Source: Rhodohalobacter sp. SW132
GTDB taxonomy: Bacteria; Bacteroidota; Rhodothermia; Balneolales; Balneolaceae
Assembly (NCBI RefSeq): GCF_003390325.1
Contig: NZ_QUOK01000002.1
Coordinates: forward strand, 1-64,000
Direction of reading: 5' to 3'
DNA length: 64,000 bases
Part shown: in pieces, positions 26,514 to 36,188 of the stretch
Position numbering within the stretch: the stretch's first letter is position 1
How the letters are laid out: each line of letters starts with the position of its first letter
Program-made: the position numbers and the translations under genes
The notes under the pieces: model-generated
Told to the model about the DNA's origin: nothing
What the model saw: only the letters and a program-made list of their open reading frames with translations
Database searches by the model: none

Positions 26514-27992
26514 CTACCACACCATTTGAAATCTCGCGAATCCACCATCTAAAATAGCCGGGTCTTGATTTTCACGCCGAGTACCCCAGCCGGTGTAGCG
26601 ATCACCATCGAGATCTAAAGAGGTGCCGATGGTCAGTTTTGAATGATCGGTGAAACGGAAACTGATGCCCAGTGTGAGCCGCTCATTTCGCGACACAATC
26701 TGGTTGTGATAGTAAAAGCGATAGCTGATGGCTCTTACGGTTTGAGAATAGCTGTCATATGCAGGGGTACGCCAGTCTCCGTTATGTTCCAGATAAAGCG
26801 ATATCAGCCGGCCTTCAGGGGCGTAGAATATACGGGATTTATTGAAACGCCTGATCTCGTTGAAGTCAAACGGATAACTTTGGCGATGTACTAATGGATC
26901 CTGTGCCGCATAAGCCTCGGGATTTTCGTCGAACTGCTGATCGCGGTTGCGCTCAATCCAGAACCATTGCTCAACACCAAAACTACGCCAGCGGTACGTT
27001 AGATAGAATCCACCGCGATGCTCTGTTTGGCGGTTGCCGTAATCAAGTTCGTACTCCGATCCGGTTGCGGGTTTTCGCTGCATCCGTGTAAATGTTCGTT
27101 GATAGATAATCCCTGCAGTACCACCGGGAAACAGAACTTCAAAAAGGGCCGCCTGGTAGTTGACCCATTCTTCCAACAAAAAGTTCGCATCCGGAAAATC
27201 GCGCTGTGATACATCGGCTATACTGCGTGGCTGAACTGCCACAACTGCCTCACCACGAAAGCGCCAGATCAACGGACTCTCCAGCCGCAGCGTATACAGA
27301 TTCGGTCTTTGGGAGTAGGTGTGCTGAAACTCAGGCTGAGACTGTCGCATATTGGAGATCCCGCTTACAATATTATTGGCCCAGTCGAGTAGCGTAACAT
27401 CAACCGTGACAAATCCCAGATCACGATTGCCAAATCGGTAGAAAAATGAAGCGTCCAGGTCTGCTTTCATATTGCCGAGTGTGTGTTGAAGGCCCAGTGT
27501 ATGAAGATTCCCAAATCGGTGATTATAGCCCAGGATAAATAATCCCCGCCTGGCACGGATATCTTCCTGCTGGTAAGCCCATATGTTGAATTCACTGTTT
27601 TCAGTGATATTGATTCGATTCCTGAACTCGCTGCGAACCGCGAAAATTTGAGTGTCCAGGCTGCCAACAAATGAGCGGAACCCATTGTTGGAGGTAGTCC
27701 AGTCATAATCATCAAAGTAACTAAACCGATAGGTCAACAGATCAATCTCGTATTCCATAGGCATATCCTGGGTATGCATGCGGAAAAGTCCGCGATCGTA
27801 ATAGACGCCGCCCATATTGTTAGACCGGTCGAGGATATGCATCCGAAGGTGATTTTCCCATCCGGAGAGAGTTGCTCGCGGAGAGTCAGCTCCCTGACCT
27901 GCAGCAGAGGAAGGCAGTACCGACCATAGCACGAGGCAAAGACTGATCATCCACAGCATAGGATGGATTGCTTTGGCGAGATTCTGGCTCAA
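26514..27992 (-). CDS. Outer-membrane beta-barrel protein, unknown
   Basis: 492 residues. A long signal peptide (cleavage after about residue 31), then alternating aromatic/polar strands with short turns over the whole length (for example LRMHILDRSNNMGGVYYDRG, GGFYLTYRWRSFGVEQWFWI). It ends in FARFQMVW; a terminal aromatic residue is typical of BAM-inserted barrels. No named family recognised. It might serve the glycosyltransferase operon 2 kb away, but the App1 gene lies between in the other direction, so this is only a guess. Confidence 0.75.
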   Translation of the reverse strand: MSQNLAKAIHPMLWMISLCLVLWSVLPSSAAGQGADSPRATLSGWENHLRMHILDRSNNMGGVYYDRGLFRMHTQDMPMEYEIDLLTYRFSYFDDYDWTTSNNGFRSFVGSLDTQIFAVRSEFRNRINITENSEFNIWAYQQEDIRARRGLFILGYNHRFGNLHTLGLQHTLGNMKADLDASFFYRFGNRDLGFVTVDVTLLDWANNIVSGISNMRQSQPEFQHTYSQRPNLYTLRLESPLIWRFRGEAVVAVQPRSIADVSQRDFPDANFLLEEWVNYQAALFEVLFPGGTAGIIYQRTFTRMQRKPATGSEYELDYGNRQTEHRGGFYLTYRWRSFGVEQWFWIERNRDQQFDENPEAYAAQDPLVHRQSYPFDFNEIRRFNKSRIFYAPEGRLISLYLEHNGDWRTPAYDSYSQTVRAISYRFYYHNQIVSRNERLTLGISFRFTDHSKLTIGTSLDLDGDRYTGWGTRRENQDPAILDGGFARFQMVW

Positions 27993-28109
27993 TTGGAAAT
28001 AGTTTAATTTTACTAATCGTTTTTTTAAAAATAGGAATTGAAAGACTTTAGGGGTGCCAAAGGTTAAAAGTCCTACTCCAGTCTACTCATCTTTTTTTAC
28101 TTTCAGACC

Positions 28110-28277
28110 CTATTCATCCCAGGCTTTAAAGACGGTCGCAGCCCCGGTTGCAATAACAAGCAGTCCAATCCACGGCTCCAGGCCTGAAGTTGGTGTAGTT
28201 ATTTCTGGAACTGATAAAAATGTGTACAGAGTAAAAATTATTCCTGACAACAGAACTACGATTCCAATCACCTTCAT
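28110..28277 (-). CDS. 55-residue two-helix membrane protein
   Basis: A short gene. The peptide starts MKVIGIVVLLSGIIFTLYTF, has a loop with PEITTPTSGLEP and a second helix WIGLLVIATGAATVF, ending KAWDE. The ribosome site GGGGAG lies 3 bp before the ATG. Two helices with a small polar loop and charged ends look like a real small membrane protein; the opposite-strand open frame over it looks random. Function unknown. Confidence 0.6.
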   Translation of the reverse strand: MKVIGIVVLLSGIIFTLYTFLSVPEITTPTSGLEPWIGLLVIATGAATVFKAWDE

Positions 28278-28661
28278 AAACTCCCCATTTCGTTTAATTT
28301 GATATGTACATATATCTTTAATCTACCATTAAATAAAATAAATTGTCAGATTTTTGGATACAAAATTATGAGATTGTATGCTTGTACTATAATCTTAATA
28401 ACGTTATTTGCTGCGTAGTTGTGATGAAAGTAATCTGTAAAGAATTACATTAATTTCTAATGTTTGAATTTGCAATTATTGGAGCATTTGGTATCAACTG
28501 ACGGTGGAGTTTTAGATTTTACTTCCTTTATTGTGAAATATTGCAAACGAAATGATGACCACCCCGGCAGATTGTTTACTTGAACATATCGTACAAAACG
28601 ATATCTTAACAATCTTGTGTTCGGGTATATACTCTAAACCATAGTATCATCATACTTTTTT
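28278..28661. other. Divergent intergenic region, nothing recognised
   Basis: AT-rich upstream region of both the 55-aa gene and the antiporter. No repeat, RNA or ORF supported. Confidence 0.4.
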
Positions 28662-30197
28662 ATGGACATTGTCTGGATCGGACTGGCATTTTTTCTTGGT
28701 TTATTGCTCAATCGAGTTCATATCCCGCCACTGGTTGGTTATCTGCTTGCGGGAATTGGTCTTTCGTTTACAGGTTACGAACCCGGGATTTTACTTCATG
28801 AAATCGCTCACTTAGGAGTTATTTTTCTTCTTTTTACTGTAGGGCTGCACATCAGCTTGAAAAACATACTGCAGAAAGAGGTTCTGGGAGTTGGTTTAAT
28901 ACATCTGATGATATCTGCAGGGATTTTTATTCCGGTAGGCCTCTACTTTGGACTGAGTACGGAAGCGGCTGTTATCGTGGCTATAACTCTTGGTTTTTCG
29001 AGTACCGTTTTGGCAGCAAAAGGGCTTGAAACGCGAAATGAACTGAGTTCGTACTATGGCCGCCTTTCAATTGGGATTTTAATTGTTCAGGATTTAGTAG
29101 CGATTGGAATTATTGCGTATGCCGGTGGTGGAGTTCCGTCACCATGGGCAGTTATTTTACTTGGTCTTCCCCTGCTTCGACCGCTCCTGTCACGCCTTCT
29201 TTATATCGTTGAGCGTGATGAGTTGTTATTGTTGATGGCCCTTTCACTCGCAATGGGGGGTGATGCACTGTTCGAAGCGGTGAACCTGAGCGGTGAGCTG
29301 GGTGCACTCGTCATGGGTATGCTTTTTGTGAATGATGAAAAAGCTGATCAGCTTGAAAAAAAGATCTGGGGCATAAAAGAAGCTTTTCTGGTTGGTTTTT
29401 TCCTTGAAATCGGACTCGGCGGATTCCCTGATACATCAGGTTTCTACTTCGTAGGGGTCCTCTTGTTGCTTCTGCCATTGAAAGCAGTTCTGTTTTATGG
29501 ACTTTTTGTGGCTTTTAAACTTCGCTCGCGAACCAGTTTCCTTTCAACAGTAACTCTCACAGCGTACAGTGAATTTACACTTATTGCCGGAGCTGTTGCT
29601 GCATCAGCCGGTATTATACCGGGAGAAGTAATTGTGATTTTAGGGTTGCTTACTGCAGTATCATACGTGATTAACTCAGTTCTTGTCAGGTACGAGGATG
29701 TATTGTGGCAACGAACCAGTTCACTCCTCCGAAGATTTGAGCGCGATGTAAAACACCCGGATCACCAGCCGGTATCTCTTGGCGCTGCGCAATACCTGGT
29801 AATTGGAATGGGGCTGACCGGACAGGCCGCTTTAAAAATGTTTAATCAGGAAAACCAGGCTGCTGTAGGAATTGATATAAATCCAGACCGGGTAAAGCAA
29901 ATCCTGGATGAAGGATACCGTGTGCTGTATGCCGATGCACAAGATGCCCTTTTCTGGGAAGAACTGGATATGCAGAAAGTAAAAACAATACTCATCGCCA
30001 TGTCGGGCGATATCTATACCAAGGAGTTTATTGTAGAACAGCTTCGCCGAAAGAAGTATCGTGGAACTATTCGTGTATTAACACAAAATGAACGGGAAGG
30101 TGAACGGATACTCAAAGCCGGCGGAACTCCGGTTTCGGTCCCGGCTGTACAGATGGGGGAAAAACTCGCAAAGATGAGTTTAGAAGAGCAGGACTGA
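28662..30197 (+). CDS. CPA2 (Kef-type) cation:proton antiporter with TrkA-N domain
   Basis: 511 residues. Residues 1-350 form about 11-12 transmembrane helices with HIPPLVGYLLAGI, HLGVIFLLFTVGLHISLKNI and QDLVAIGIIAYAGG, as in KefB/KefC. Residues about 375-500 are a cytosolic RCK/TrkA-N domain with the Rossmann motif VIGMGLTGQAALKMF and acidic VGIDINPDRV, so NAD(H) binding is likely. Role: K+ or Na+ efflux coupled to H+. Complete, single gene. Confidence 0.93.
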   Translation: MDIVWIGLAFFLGLLLNRVHIPPLVGYLLAGIGLSFTGYEPGILLHEIAHLGVIFLLFTVGLHISLKNILQKEVLGVGLIHLMISAGIFIPVGLYFGLSTEAAVIVAITLGFSSTVLAAKGLETRNELSSYYGRLSIGILIVQDLVAIGIIAYAGGGVPSPWAVILLGLPLLRPLLSRLLYIVERDELLLLMALSLAMGGDALFEAVNLSGELGALVMGMLFVNDEKADQLEKKIWGIKEAFLVGFFLEIGLGGFPDTSGFYFVGVLLLLLPLKAVLFYGLFVAFKLRSRTSFLSTVTLTAYSEFTLIAGAVAASAGIIPGEVIVILGLLTAVSYVINSVLVRYEDVLWQRTSSLLRRFERDVKHPDHQPVSLGAAQYLVIGMGLTGQAALKMFNQENQAAVGIDINPDRVKQILDEGYRVLYADAQDALFWEELDMQKVKTILIAMSGDIYTKEFIVEQLRRKKYRGTIRVLTQNEREGERILKAGGTPVSVPAVQMGEKLAKMSLEEQD

Positions 30198-30607
30198 AAG
30201 AGAATACATCCGGAAGGGAAGTTGAGTGTGTCCAGGGATGCTAAGTGAATACATTACCAATTACGTTTCCTGTAGATTTTAGTTTTTCAAAGCCAGTTAG
30301 CGCTACTGTCAAGTCACTATTTATTTGTCGGGTTAATGAAATACCTTCATCCGCTGTCTCCGCGTCATCGGATGAGTGGATAGGGGTAAGATATTACTCT
30401 ATAAGATTATGCTCTGGATAATTTAAAATAAGGACAATTCACCGGATGAAGCGAATTCATCTGGAGAAGATTTGCACCAAACATACCCGTCAATATATCA
30501 ATGACACGACACTACACGACACTCAGCATTGGTTTTAGGAAGATTAAAAAAGCCCACGTATGTTATAAAGATTTCTAATTTAGATGATTAACTTCAATTA
30601 ACTGGTT
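30198..30607. other. Intergenic region
   Basis: Contains a small hairpin (TCATCCG/CGGATGA, near 30347-30376) and a short repeat ACGACACT twice near 30505-30520. No gene. Confidence 0.4.
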
Positions 30608-32089
30608 ATGATAATATTCAATCGCTGCTGTTTTTCCTTTAAAAAGGCACTCTTCACACTTGCTGTCCTGGTACTATTCATCAACCTCTCTTTTGCACAA
30701 TCTCCCGTACCGGAGGATGTTGAGGTTGAGCATCTTGCAGATGGATTCACCCTTAGCGAAGGGCCGTTTTGGCACCCCGACGGTTATTTGATTTTCAGTG
30801 ACGTATCAGAAAGTATCATCTATAAGTGGACGGAAAGTGGCGGAGTTGAACCATTTTTAGAACCATCCGGAGAGGCTAACGGTATTACTTCAGATCTGTT
30901 CGGTAACCTGGTTATTGCCCAGCATGATGCACGGCAGGTAGGAAGACTCGAATCCGATTTAGAAACCATCACACCGCTGGCTACAGAGTATAACGGAAAC
31001 CGGCTGCACAGCCCGAACGATCTGGTCGTAAAGTCAGATGGTGCGATCTTTTTTACAGATCCTCCGTGGGGTGGGAATGAATCAGAAATAGACTTTCACG
31101 GCGTATACCGAATCCCGCCAGATGGGGGTCCGATTCAACTCCTGGTTGATGACCTGGATTATCCAAACGGACTCGCATTCTCGCCTGATGAAAGCAAACT
31201 TTACATTTCAGAAACACTCAACAGTTATATCCATGTGTATGATGTGGTGGATGATTCAACTCTTGCAAACGGATCGGTATTTGCGATCGCTAATCAGCAT
31301 GGAGACAATCCCCAAAGCGGGGCAGACGGCATTAAAGTGGATAATGACGGGAATGTATGGGCTGTAGGGTCTGATGGTGTAGCAATATTTTCCCCCAACG
31401 GTGACCTGCTCGATATAATCCCGGTTCCCGAATCCACAACCAACCTGAACTGGGGAGGAACAGACAGACTGAAGCTTTTTATCACAAATTTCAGCGATCT
31501 CTACAAAGTAGATTTGGGACCACTTGAACGTCCCGATGCCCCGGTCAACCTCGTGGCAATGGATTCCGAAAACGGCGTATCACTTCAATGGGAAGGCACC
31601 GGCGAAAGTATCAGGCATTTTACGGTTTACAGGAGTGCCGACGGAGAACCGTTTGAGAAAATTATCGCAGCACCCTTCAATAATTTTGTTACAGATACGG
31701 ATGTTCAATCCAATGCCGCATACACCTACAAAGTAACGGTTACGGATATCATGGGGTTTGAATCCGGTTTTTCGAATGAGGCAGGGGCGATGAGTACCGG
31801 TTTGGATGAGAGTCAGTATCAAATAGACAGTCACAAACTTCAGCAAAATTATCCTAATCCATTCAATCCTTCCACAAATATCACGTTTTCACTCGAAAAT
31901 AGCGGACGGGCAGCTCTGAATGTTTACAATCTCAACGGCCGTCTGATTGATTCCATTTTTGAAGGCACAAAAAGTGCCGGTTTTCATGAAGTGGTTTGGG
32001 ATGCAAGCCGATTTCCGTCCGGACTCTACATTTACACGTTGAAAACAGAGCGCGACAGCCATTCAAGGAAAATGCTATTGATAAAATAA
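30608..32089 (+). CDS. Secreted SMP-30/gluconolactonase-like protein with Fn3 and T9SS sorting domain
   Basis: 493 residues. Signal peptide (1-30); a six-bladed SMP-30/gluconolactonase propeller (about 35-305) with GLTLSEGPFWHPDG-like FTLSEGPFWHPDG, NGITSDLFGNLVIAQH, HSPNDLVVKSDGAIFFTDP and DYPNGLAFSPDESKLY. An Fn3 domain follows (about 308-395), then a C-terminal type IX sorting domain (about 405-493) with QNYPNPFNPSTNITF and GLYIYTLKTERDSHSRKMLL. It should hydrolyse a sugar lactone outside the cell and be exported by T9SS. It leads the xylan cluster (GH43, GH10). Confidence 0.92.
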   Translation: MIIFNRCCFSFKKALFTLAVLVLFINLSFAQSPVPEDVEVEHLADGFTLSEGPFWHPDGYLIFSDVSESIIYKWTESGGVEPFLEPSGEANGITSDLFGNLVIAQHDARQVGRLESDLETITPLATEYNGNRLHSPNDLVVKSDGAIFFTDPPWGGNESEIDFHGVYRIPPDGGPIQLLVDDLDYPNGLAFSPDESKLYISETLNSYIHVYDVVDDSTLANGSVFAIANQHGDNPQSGADGIKVDNDGNVWAVGSDGVAIFSPNGDLLDIIPVPESTTNLNWGGTDRLKLFITNFSDLYKVDLGPLERPDAPVNLVAMDSENGVSLQWEGTGESIRHFTVYRSADGEPFEKIIAAPFNNFVTDTDVQSNAAYTYKVTVTDIMGFESGFSNEAGAMSTGLDESQYQIDSHKLQQNYPNPFNPSTNITFSLENSGRAALNVYNLNGRLIDSIFEGTKSAGFHEVVWDASRFPSGLYIYTLKTERDSHSRKMLLIK

Positions 32090-32369
32090 GATCATCAACT
32101 GTTTGGGGGTGATTGGCTATTAATTCAAAGAAAGTGTGATTGGTTATCACCCTTACCACTCCGGATGGATGATTGATAAGTGTAAAAAACACACTAAAAA
32201 TATTGAATCTAAGCTGTATAAATCAGAAATTGAATACAGAGTCGGTTATGAATTCGCGAATGGCCATAGGTTTGGAGTTACAAGAAACAAAGAGATGAAT
32301 TCTGAATCTTCATTTCCGCATCGGAGCCGGTATAAATGGGAGTTTTATCAATTTTAAAAAGAGCGAGCT

Positions 32370-34100
32370 ATGAAACATACATACCAATGTCTTAAAAAGT
32401 ACAGAATTGCCTTTTTAACACTAATGATTGCACTGTTTTCTTCTGTACATCTGAGTGCACAACAAAATGCCCCGCTGTTTTCACAATTTGTCTATGAAGG
32501 GGACGACCAGATTTATAAAGATCATCCCCTGGAAGAGGATGAATTTTACACACCGATTCTGCAGGGTACCTATCCCGATCCGGCGATTGTGCGCAGAGGT
32601 GATGATTATTTTATGGTACACTCTTCGTTTTCGATGTGGCCGGGTATCCCGATTTTCCACTCCAATGATCTTGTTAACTGGACCCAGATAGGCCATGTGT
32701 TAGATCGAAAATCACAGCTTTTCGTTCAGAATGCGGGGATCAGTGAGGGGCTGTACGCACCGGCGATCAAATACAATCCGCATAATGAAACTTTTTATAT
32801 GATTACCACCCAGTTTGCGGGCGGAATCGGGAATATGGTCGTTACAACCCAGGATCCTTTTGAAGGATGGAGCGATCCATATCCGCTTAATTTTAACGGA
32901 ATTGACCCATCTCTTTTCTTTGATGATGACGGCAAAGCATTTGTTGTGCATAATGACGCTCCTGATGAAGGAGAAGAACTTTATGAGGGCCATCGTGTGA
33001 TTAAAATCTGGGATTATGATTTAGAAGAGAACCAGGTGATTGAAGGTACCGATAAGATTATCGTGGATGGCGGGGTTGATATCACTGAAGAACCCATTTG
33101 GATTGAAATGCCGCATATCTACAAAAGAGACGACGGCCGCTACTACCTTTCATGTGCAGAAGGGGGAACCGGTGACTGGCACAGCCAGGTCGTTTTTGTG
33201 TCTGATAATCCGCGCGGCCCATATAAACCGGCTGACAACAATCCGATTCTTACCCAGCGTTATCTGAACCCCGACCGCGAAAACAGAGTGGAATGGGCTG
33301 GGCATGCTGATATGGTTGAAGGTCCGGATGGAGAACTTTATGGCGTGTTCCTGGCAATTCGTCCCAATGAAGAAAACAGAGTTACAACCGGCCGGGAGAC
33401 TTTCATTTTGCCTGTAGACTGGAGCGGCGAATTCCCCATTTTCGTGAACGGGCTTGTACCTCTGAAACCTAAACTGAAGATGCCGGAAGGTGTGGAAAAC
33501 AAAACCGGTCAGGATGGATTTTTCCCGAACGGAAATTTTACGTTCACGGAAAATTTTGAATCTGAAGATCTCGATTATCGCTGGATCGGCATGCGAGGAC
33601 CGCGTGAAGATTTTATTTCAGTGGATAGTAACGGATTAACGATAAACCCGTTTGACACAAATATTCATGACACGGCACCTATTTCTTCTCTGTTCAAGCG
33701 GCATATGCACGACACATTCACGGCAACAGCCACACTGGAATACAGCCCGCAATCCGAAAACGATCTGGCAGGTCTCGTGAATTATCAGCGGGAAACGTAT
33801 CACTACGTGTTTGGTGTCACCAAAAAAGATAATGAGCACTATATTTTGTTACAGCGAACCGAGGATGGGGAATCCACCATTGTTGCCAGCACAACCATTG
33901 ATGCCGACAATCCGATACATCTTCAGGTGAGGGCTGATGGAGATGACTACCGCTATTATTTTTCAACAAACGGAACCGACTTTACTAATGTAGGCGGTAC
34001 GGTTTCAGCTGATATCCTTTCCACCAACATGGCCGGCGGATTTACCGGTGCGTTGATTGGCTTGTACGCAACATCGTCGAACGATGCCCGGCCTGAATAG
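32370..34100 (+). CDS. GH43-family beta-xylosidase/arabinofuranosidase, secreted
   Basis: 576 residues. Signal peptide (1-31). GH43 five-bladed propeller: GTYPDPAIVRRGDDYFMVHS (general base Asp), SEGLYAPAIKY, GIDPSLFFDDDGKAFVVHN (second Asp) and IEMPHIYKRDDGRYYL (general acid Glu). A C-terminal beta-sandwich (about 390-576), typical of GH43 xylosidases, follows. It should release xylose or arabinose from xylo-oligomers. It is followed by two hairpins and the GH10 xylanase in the same direction, so they may act together. Confidence 0.93.
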   Translation: MKHTYQCLKKYRIAFLTLMIALFSSVHLSAQQNAPLFSQFVYEGDDQIYKDHPLEEDEFYTPILQGTYPDPAIVRRGDDYFMVHSSFSMWPGIPIFHSNDLVNWTQIGHVLDRKSQLFVQNAGISEGLYAPAIKYNPHNETFYMITTQFAGGIGNMVVTTQDPFEGWSDPYPLNFNGIDPSLFFDDDGKAFVVHNDAPDEGEELYEGHRVIKIWDYDLEENQVIEGTDKIIVDGGVDITEEPIWIEMPHIYKRDDGRYYLSCAEGGTGDWHSQVVFVSDNPRGPYKPADNNPILTQRYLNPDRENRVEWAGHADMVEGPDGELYGVFLAIRPNEENRVTTGRETFILPVDWSGEFPIFVNGLVPLKPKLKMPEGVENKTGQDGFFPNGNFTFTENFESEDLDYRWIGMRGPREDFISVDSNGLTINPFDTNIHDTAPISSLFKRHMHDTFTATATLEYSPQSENDLAGLVNYQRETYHYVFGVTKKDNEHYILLQRTEDGESTIVASTTIDADNPIHLQVRADGDDYRYYFSTNGTDFTNVGGTVSADILSTNMAGGFTGALIGLYATSSNDARPE

Positions 34101-34116
34101 AAAATGAGCCTGACAA

Positions 34117-34145
34117 CCCTCCAGGAGTTTTGAACTCTTGGAGGG
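34117..34145. terminator. Hairpin terminator after GH43
   Basis: CCCTCCAGGAGTT pairs with AACTCTTGGAGGG (one G-U) around a 3-nt loop, 16 bp after the GH43 stop, followed by TTCTTAATT. Confidence 0.7.
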
Positions 34146-34166
34146 TTCTTAATTCGACTGACGAAC

Positions 34167-34367
34167 TCAGACCTCCAATGTTTTAGAAACCTTGGAGGTC
34201 TCTGGTTTTAATGCAATTGTGAAGGAGATTTGATTATCTGCGGTTGGAACGGTTCTGGCCTCATCATTAAATTCAGCAATATTGGGCCGGACTTCATAAA
34301 TCCAACTGTCGGCATCGCTGGCTGAATCGTACTTCATAAATTGCCAGTTATCATTTATGGAAAGGAT
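34167..34367 (-). pseudogene. Possible gene remnant (C-terminal fragment)
   Basis: Open frame of 66 codons and a stop on the minus strand. Its peptide includes NDNWQFMKYDSASDADSWIY and EVRPNIAEFNDEART, which reads like real protein, but the frame is cut by a stop upstream and has no good start except an internal ATG (34337). Family not recognised; perhaps the tail of a decayed gene in this carbohydrate cluster. The palindrome at 34169-34201 overlaps its end. Confidence 0.3.
34169..34201. repeat. Palindrome (AGACCTCCAA/TTGGAGGTCT)
   Basis: A perfect 10-bp stem with 13-nt loop, similar in sequence to the hairpin 24 bp upstream (both contain CCTCCA/TTGGAGG). Possibly a second terminator or a small dispersed repeat. 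Confidence 0.5.
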
Positions 34368-34726
34368 TTACCTGGCATTTTTCGAGCGGTCTGCTTCACT
34401 GCATATTGTGGTAAAGGTAGAGAGGGGAAACGAAAAAATCCGTACAGACAAAAGAGTTATTTACTCAGACTCTGATAGCCTAAAATATTTTTCATGATTG
34501 GTGAAGATTAGGTTGGCTCCTTAAGTTAGATCAAACTGATTTTGTTCAATTCGATATATATTTTGCGCAGTATTACTTTGGGATTAGGTTAATAATTGTA
34601 TCTTTTTAGAGTACAAAGAAATATTTGTATTATTTTAGGTAAATGAGTTGGAGGTAAAAAGGCGATTATTGCTCAGATAGAGTCATTTTTTGTGCAGCTC
34701 TCACATTTAATAAAATTTGAATACAC

Positions 34727-35866
34727 ATGAGATATATATTAGGAATTTGTCTGATTTTGTTGGTCAGCGGATGCACCAATAATTCACACGAGGAAACAAA
34801 TATGGTGTTAAAAGATGCTTTCGACGGTGACTTTTTAATTGGATCGGCTGTTAATGAAGGCATCATATCCGGCGGGGATGCCGAAGGTCAGCGAATTGTG
34901 ATGGAGCATTTTAATACCATTACGGCTGAAAATGTGTTGAAGCCGGAACCGATTAACCCCGAACCTGGAGAGTATAATTTTGGCCCGGCTGATGCTTTTG
35001 TTGAGTTTGGAGAGGAAAATGATATGTTTATTGTCGGGCACGCACTGGTTTGGCACAATCAAACACCGGACTGGTTTTTCCATGATGAGGATGGAAACCC
35101 CAATTCCCCGGAAGCCCAGATTGAACGTATGCGGGAGCATGTTGAGCTGGTGGCCGGACGATATGCCGGCAGGGTTGATGCATGGGATGTGGTAAATGAG
35201 GTGATCGCCGAGGATGGTTCCTATCGCCCCACAACATGGGTTGAAGGCGTGGGAGATGGTGATGAAATGGTGAAGCAGGCTTTCCGTTTTGCTGAGGAAT
35301 TTGCCCCGGATACGGAACTTTATTATAACGATTTTAACGCATGGCGGCCTGCTAAGCGAGATGGTATCATGAGATTGGTGCGCATGCTGCAGGATGAAGG
35401 AATCCGGATTGATGGAGTAGGAATCCAGGGGCACTGGGGCCTCAATTATCCTAAGAATGAATATATAGAAGCCGCAATCGATTCATTTTCTACACTGGGA
35501 GTTAAAGTGATGGTCACTGAGCTGGATATAGATGTGCTGCCATTTACACGAGAAGGGCAGGTGATCGGTCAGGCGTTTAGTCATTCCCAGTTTCAGTTTG
35601 AAGAGTTCAGAGAATACCTGGATCCTTACTCTGATGGGCTGCCGGATGACGTTCAGCAGCAACTGACAGATCGTTACGCCGAAATTTTCCAGATTTTTTA
35701 CGACCGCCGGGATAAGTTAGATCGCGTTACGCTTTGGGGGGCTCACGACGCAATGTCATGGAAGAACGATTATAATGTACCGGGACGAACAAACTATCCG
35801 CTGCTTTTTGACAGAGATTATCAACCGAAACCTGCGGTGAATGCCATTACAAATATTCCGGAATAA
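34727..35866 (+). CDS. GH10 endo-1,4-beta-xylanase lipoprotein
   Basis: 379 residues. Lipoprotein signal with lipobox LVSGC (Cys16). Compact GH10 barrel: FNTITAENVLKPEPINP, VGHALVWHNQTPDWF, WDVVNEVI with acid/base Glu158, ELYYNDFNAW, GVGIQGHWGLNYP, VMVTELDIDV with the nucleophile Glu near 265, and LWGAHDAMSWKND. All catalytic residues are present. It cuts the xylan backbone at the cell surface and should feed the GH43 enzyme encoded upstream. No carbohydrate-binding module. Confidence 0.95.
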   Translation: MRYILGICLILLVSGCTNNSHEETNMVLKDAFDGDFLIGSAVNEGIISGGDAEGQRIVMEHFNTITAENVLKPEPINPEPGEYNFGPADAFVEFGEENDMFIVGHALVWHNQTPDWFFHDEDGNPNSPEAQIERMREHVELVAGRYAGRVDAWDVVNEVIAEDGSYRPTTWVEGVGDGDEMVKQAFRFAEEFAPDTELYYNDFNAWRPAKRDGIMRLVRMLQDEGIRIDGVGIQGHWGLNYPKNEYIEAAIDSFSTLGVKVMVTELDIDVLPFTREGQVIGQAFSHSQFQFEEFREYLDPYSDGLPDDVQQQLTDRYAEIFQIFYDRRDKLDRVTLWGAHDAMSWKNDYNVPGRTNYPLLFDRDYQPKPAVNAITNIPE

Positions 35867-35913
35867 CTTGCGCCGAATCCGGTTTAAATTAAGATCATAA
35901 ACAACGCTCCGGA

Positions 35914-36012
35914 GATATGGTATTTCTCATGCCACCCAATCCAGTTCAAAAATCAGATGTTGTAATAGGTGTTTTGCTTTGCAAATCTCAAAACCCTCAG
36001 AAATACCATATC
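35914..36012. repeat. 99-bp element with 14-bp terminal inverted repeats, copy B
   Basis: GATATGGTATTTCT at the left and AGAAATACCATATC at the right, exact reverse complements. The interior (CAATCCAGTTCAAAA and so on) is about 80 percent like copy C. Both copies are followed by TGAGGGGC. Confidence 0.8.
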
Positions 36013-36040
36013 TGAGGGGCTGTGAGTTTTGGAAGAGAGA

Positions 36041-36139
36041 GATATGGTATTTCTCAAGCTAACCAATCCAGTTCAAAATTTAGATGTCGTAGTAGGTGTT
36101 TCGTTTTGCAAGACACAAAACCCTCAGAAATACCATATC
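36041..36139. repeat. 99-bp element with 14-bp terminal inverted repeats, copy C
   Basis: Same ends and length as copy B, 28 bp after it in direct order. Interior differs at scattered positions, so the copies diverged after duplication. The spacer and right flank (TGAGGGGC, then GTGAGTTTT or ATGAGTTTT) are also duplicated, so the repeating unit is about 127 bp. Confidence 0.8.
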
Positions 36140-36173
36140 TGAGGGGCAATGAGTTTTGAAAGGCTCAAGATCT

Positions 36174-36188
36174 TCAGAAATACCATAT
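36174..36188. repeat. Half copy of the 99-bp element (right arm)
   Basis: TCAGAAATACCATAT repeats the right end of copies B and C without the left arm. It also follows a repeated GAGTTTTG segment, which suggests a truncated third unit. Confidence 0.6.

Larger units (their letters stand above)
34101..34726. other. Intergenic region with two hairpins and a coding remnant
   Basis: Holds a terminator (34117-34145), a second palindrome (34169-34201) and a short protein-like frame on the minus strand (34167-34367). The rest (34370-34726) is AT-rich spacer before the GH10 gene. Confidence 0.5.

Noticed and set aside
26514-27992. Outer-membrane exporter of the glycosyltransferase operon
   Set aside because: It is a barrel protein, but lacks TPR or other PgaA/YaiO-like features that I can see and is not in the operon.
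28054-28302. 82-codon open frame on the plus strand
   Set aside because: Covers the better supported 55-aa membrane protein on the minus strand; its own peptide looks random and lacks a start signal.
32136-32357. 73-codon open frame before the GH43 gene
   Set aside because: No ribosome site, no recognisable fold, polar composition of translated spacer.
35914-36188. CRISPR-like spacing of repeats
   Set aside because: The repeated ends are inverted arms of 99-bp elements, not short direct repeats with unique spacers; only two full units and no cas gene.
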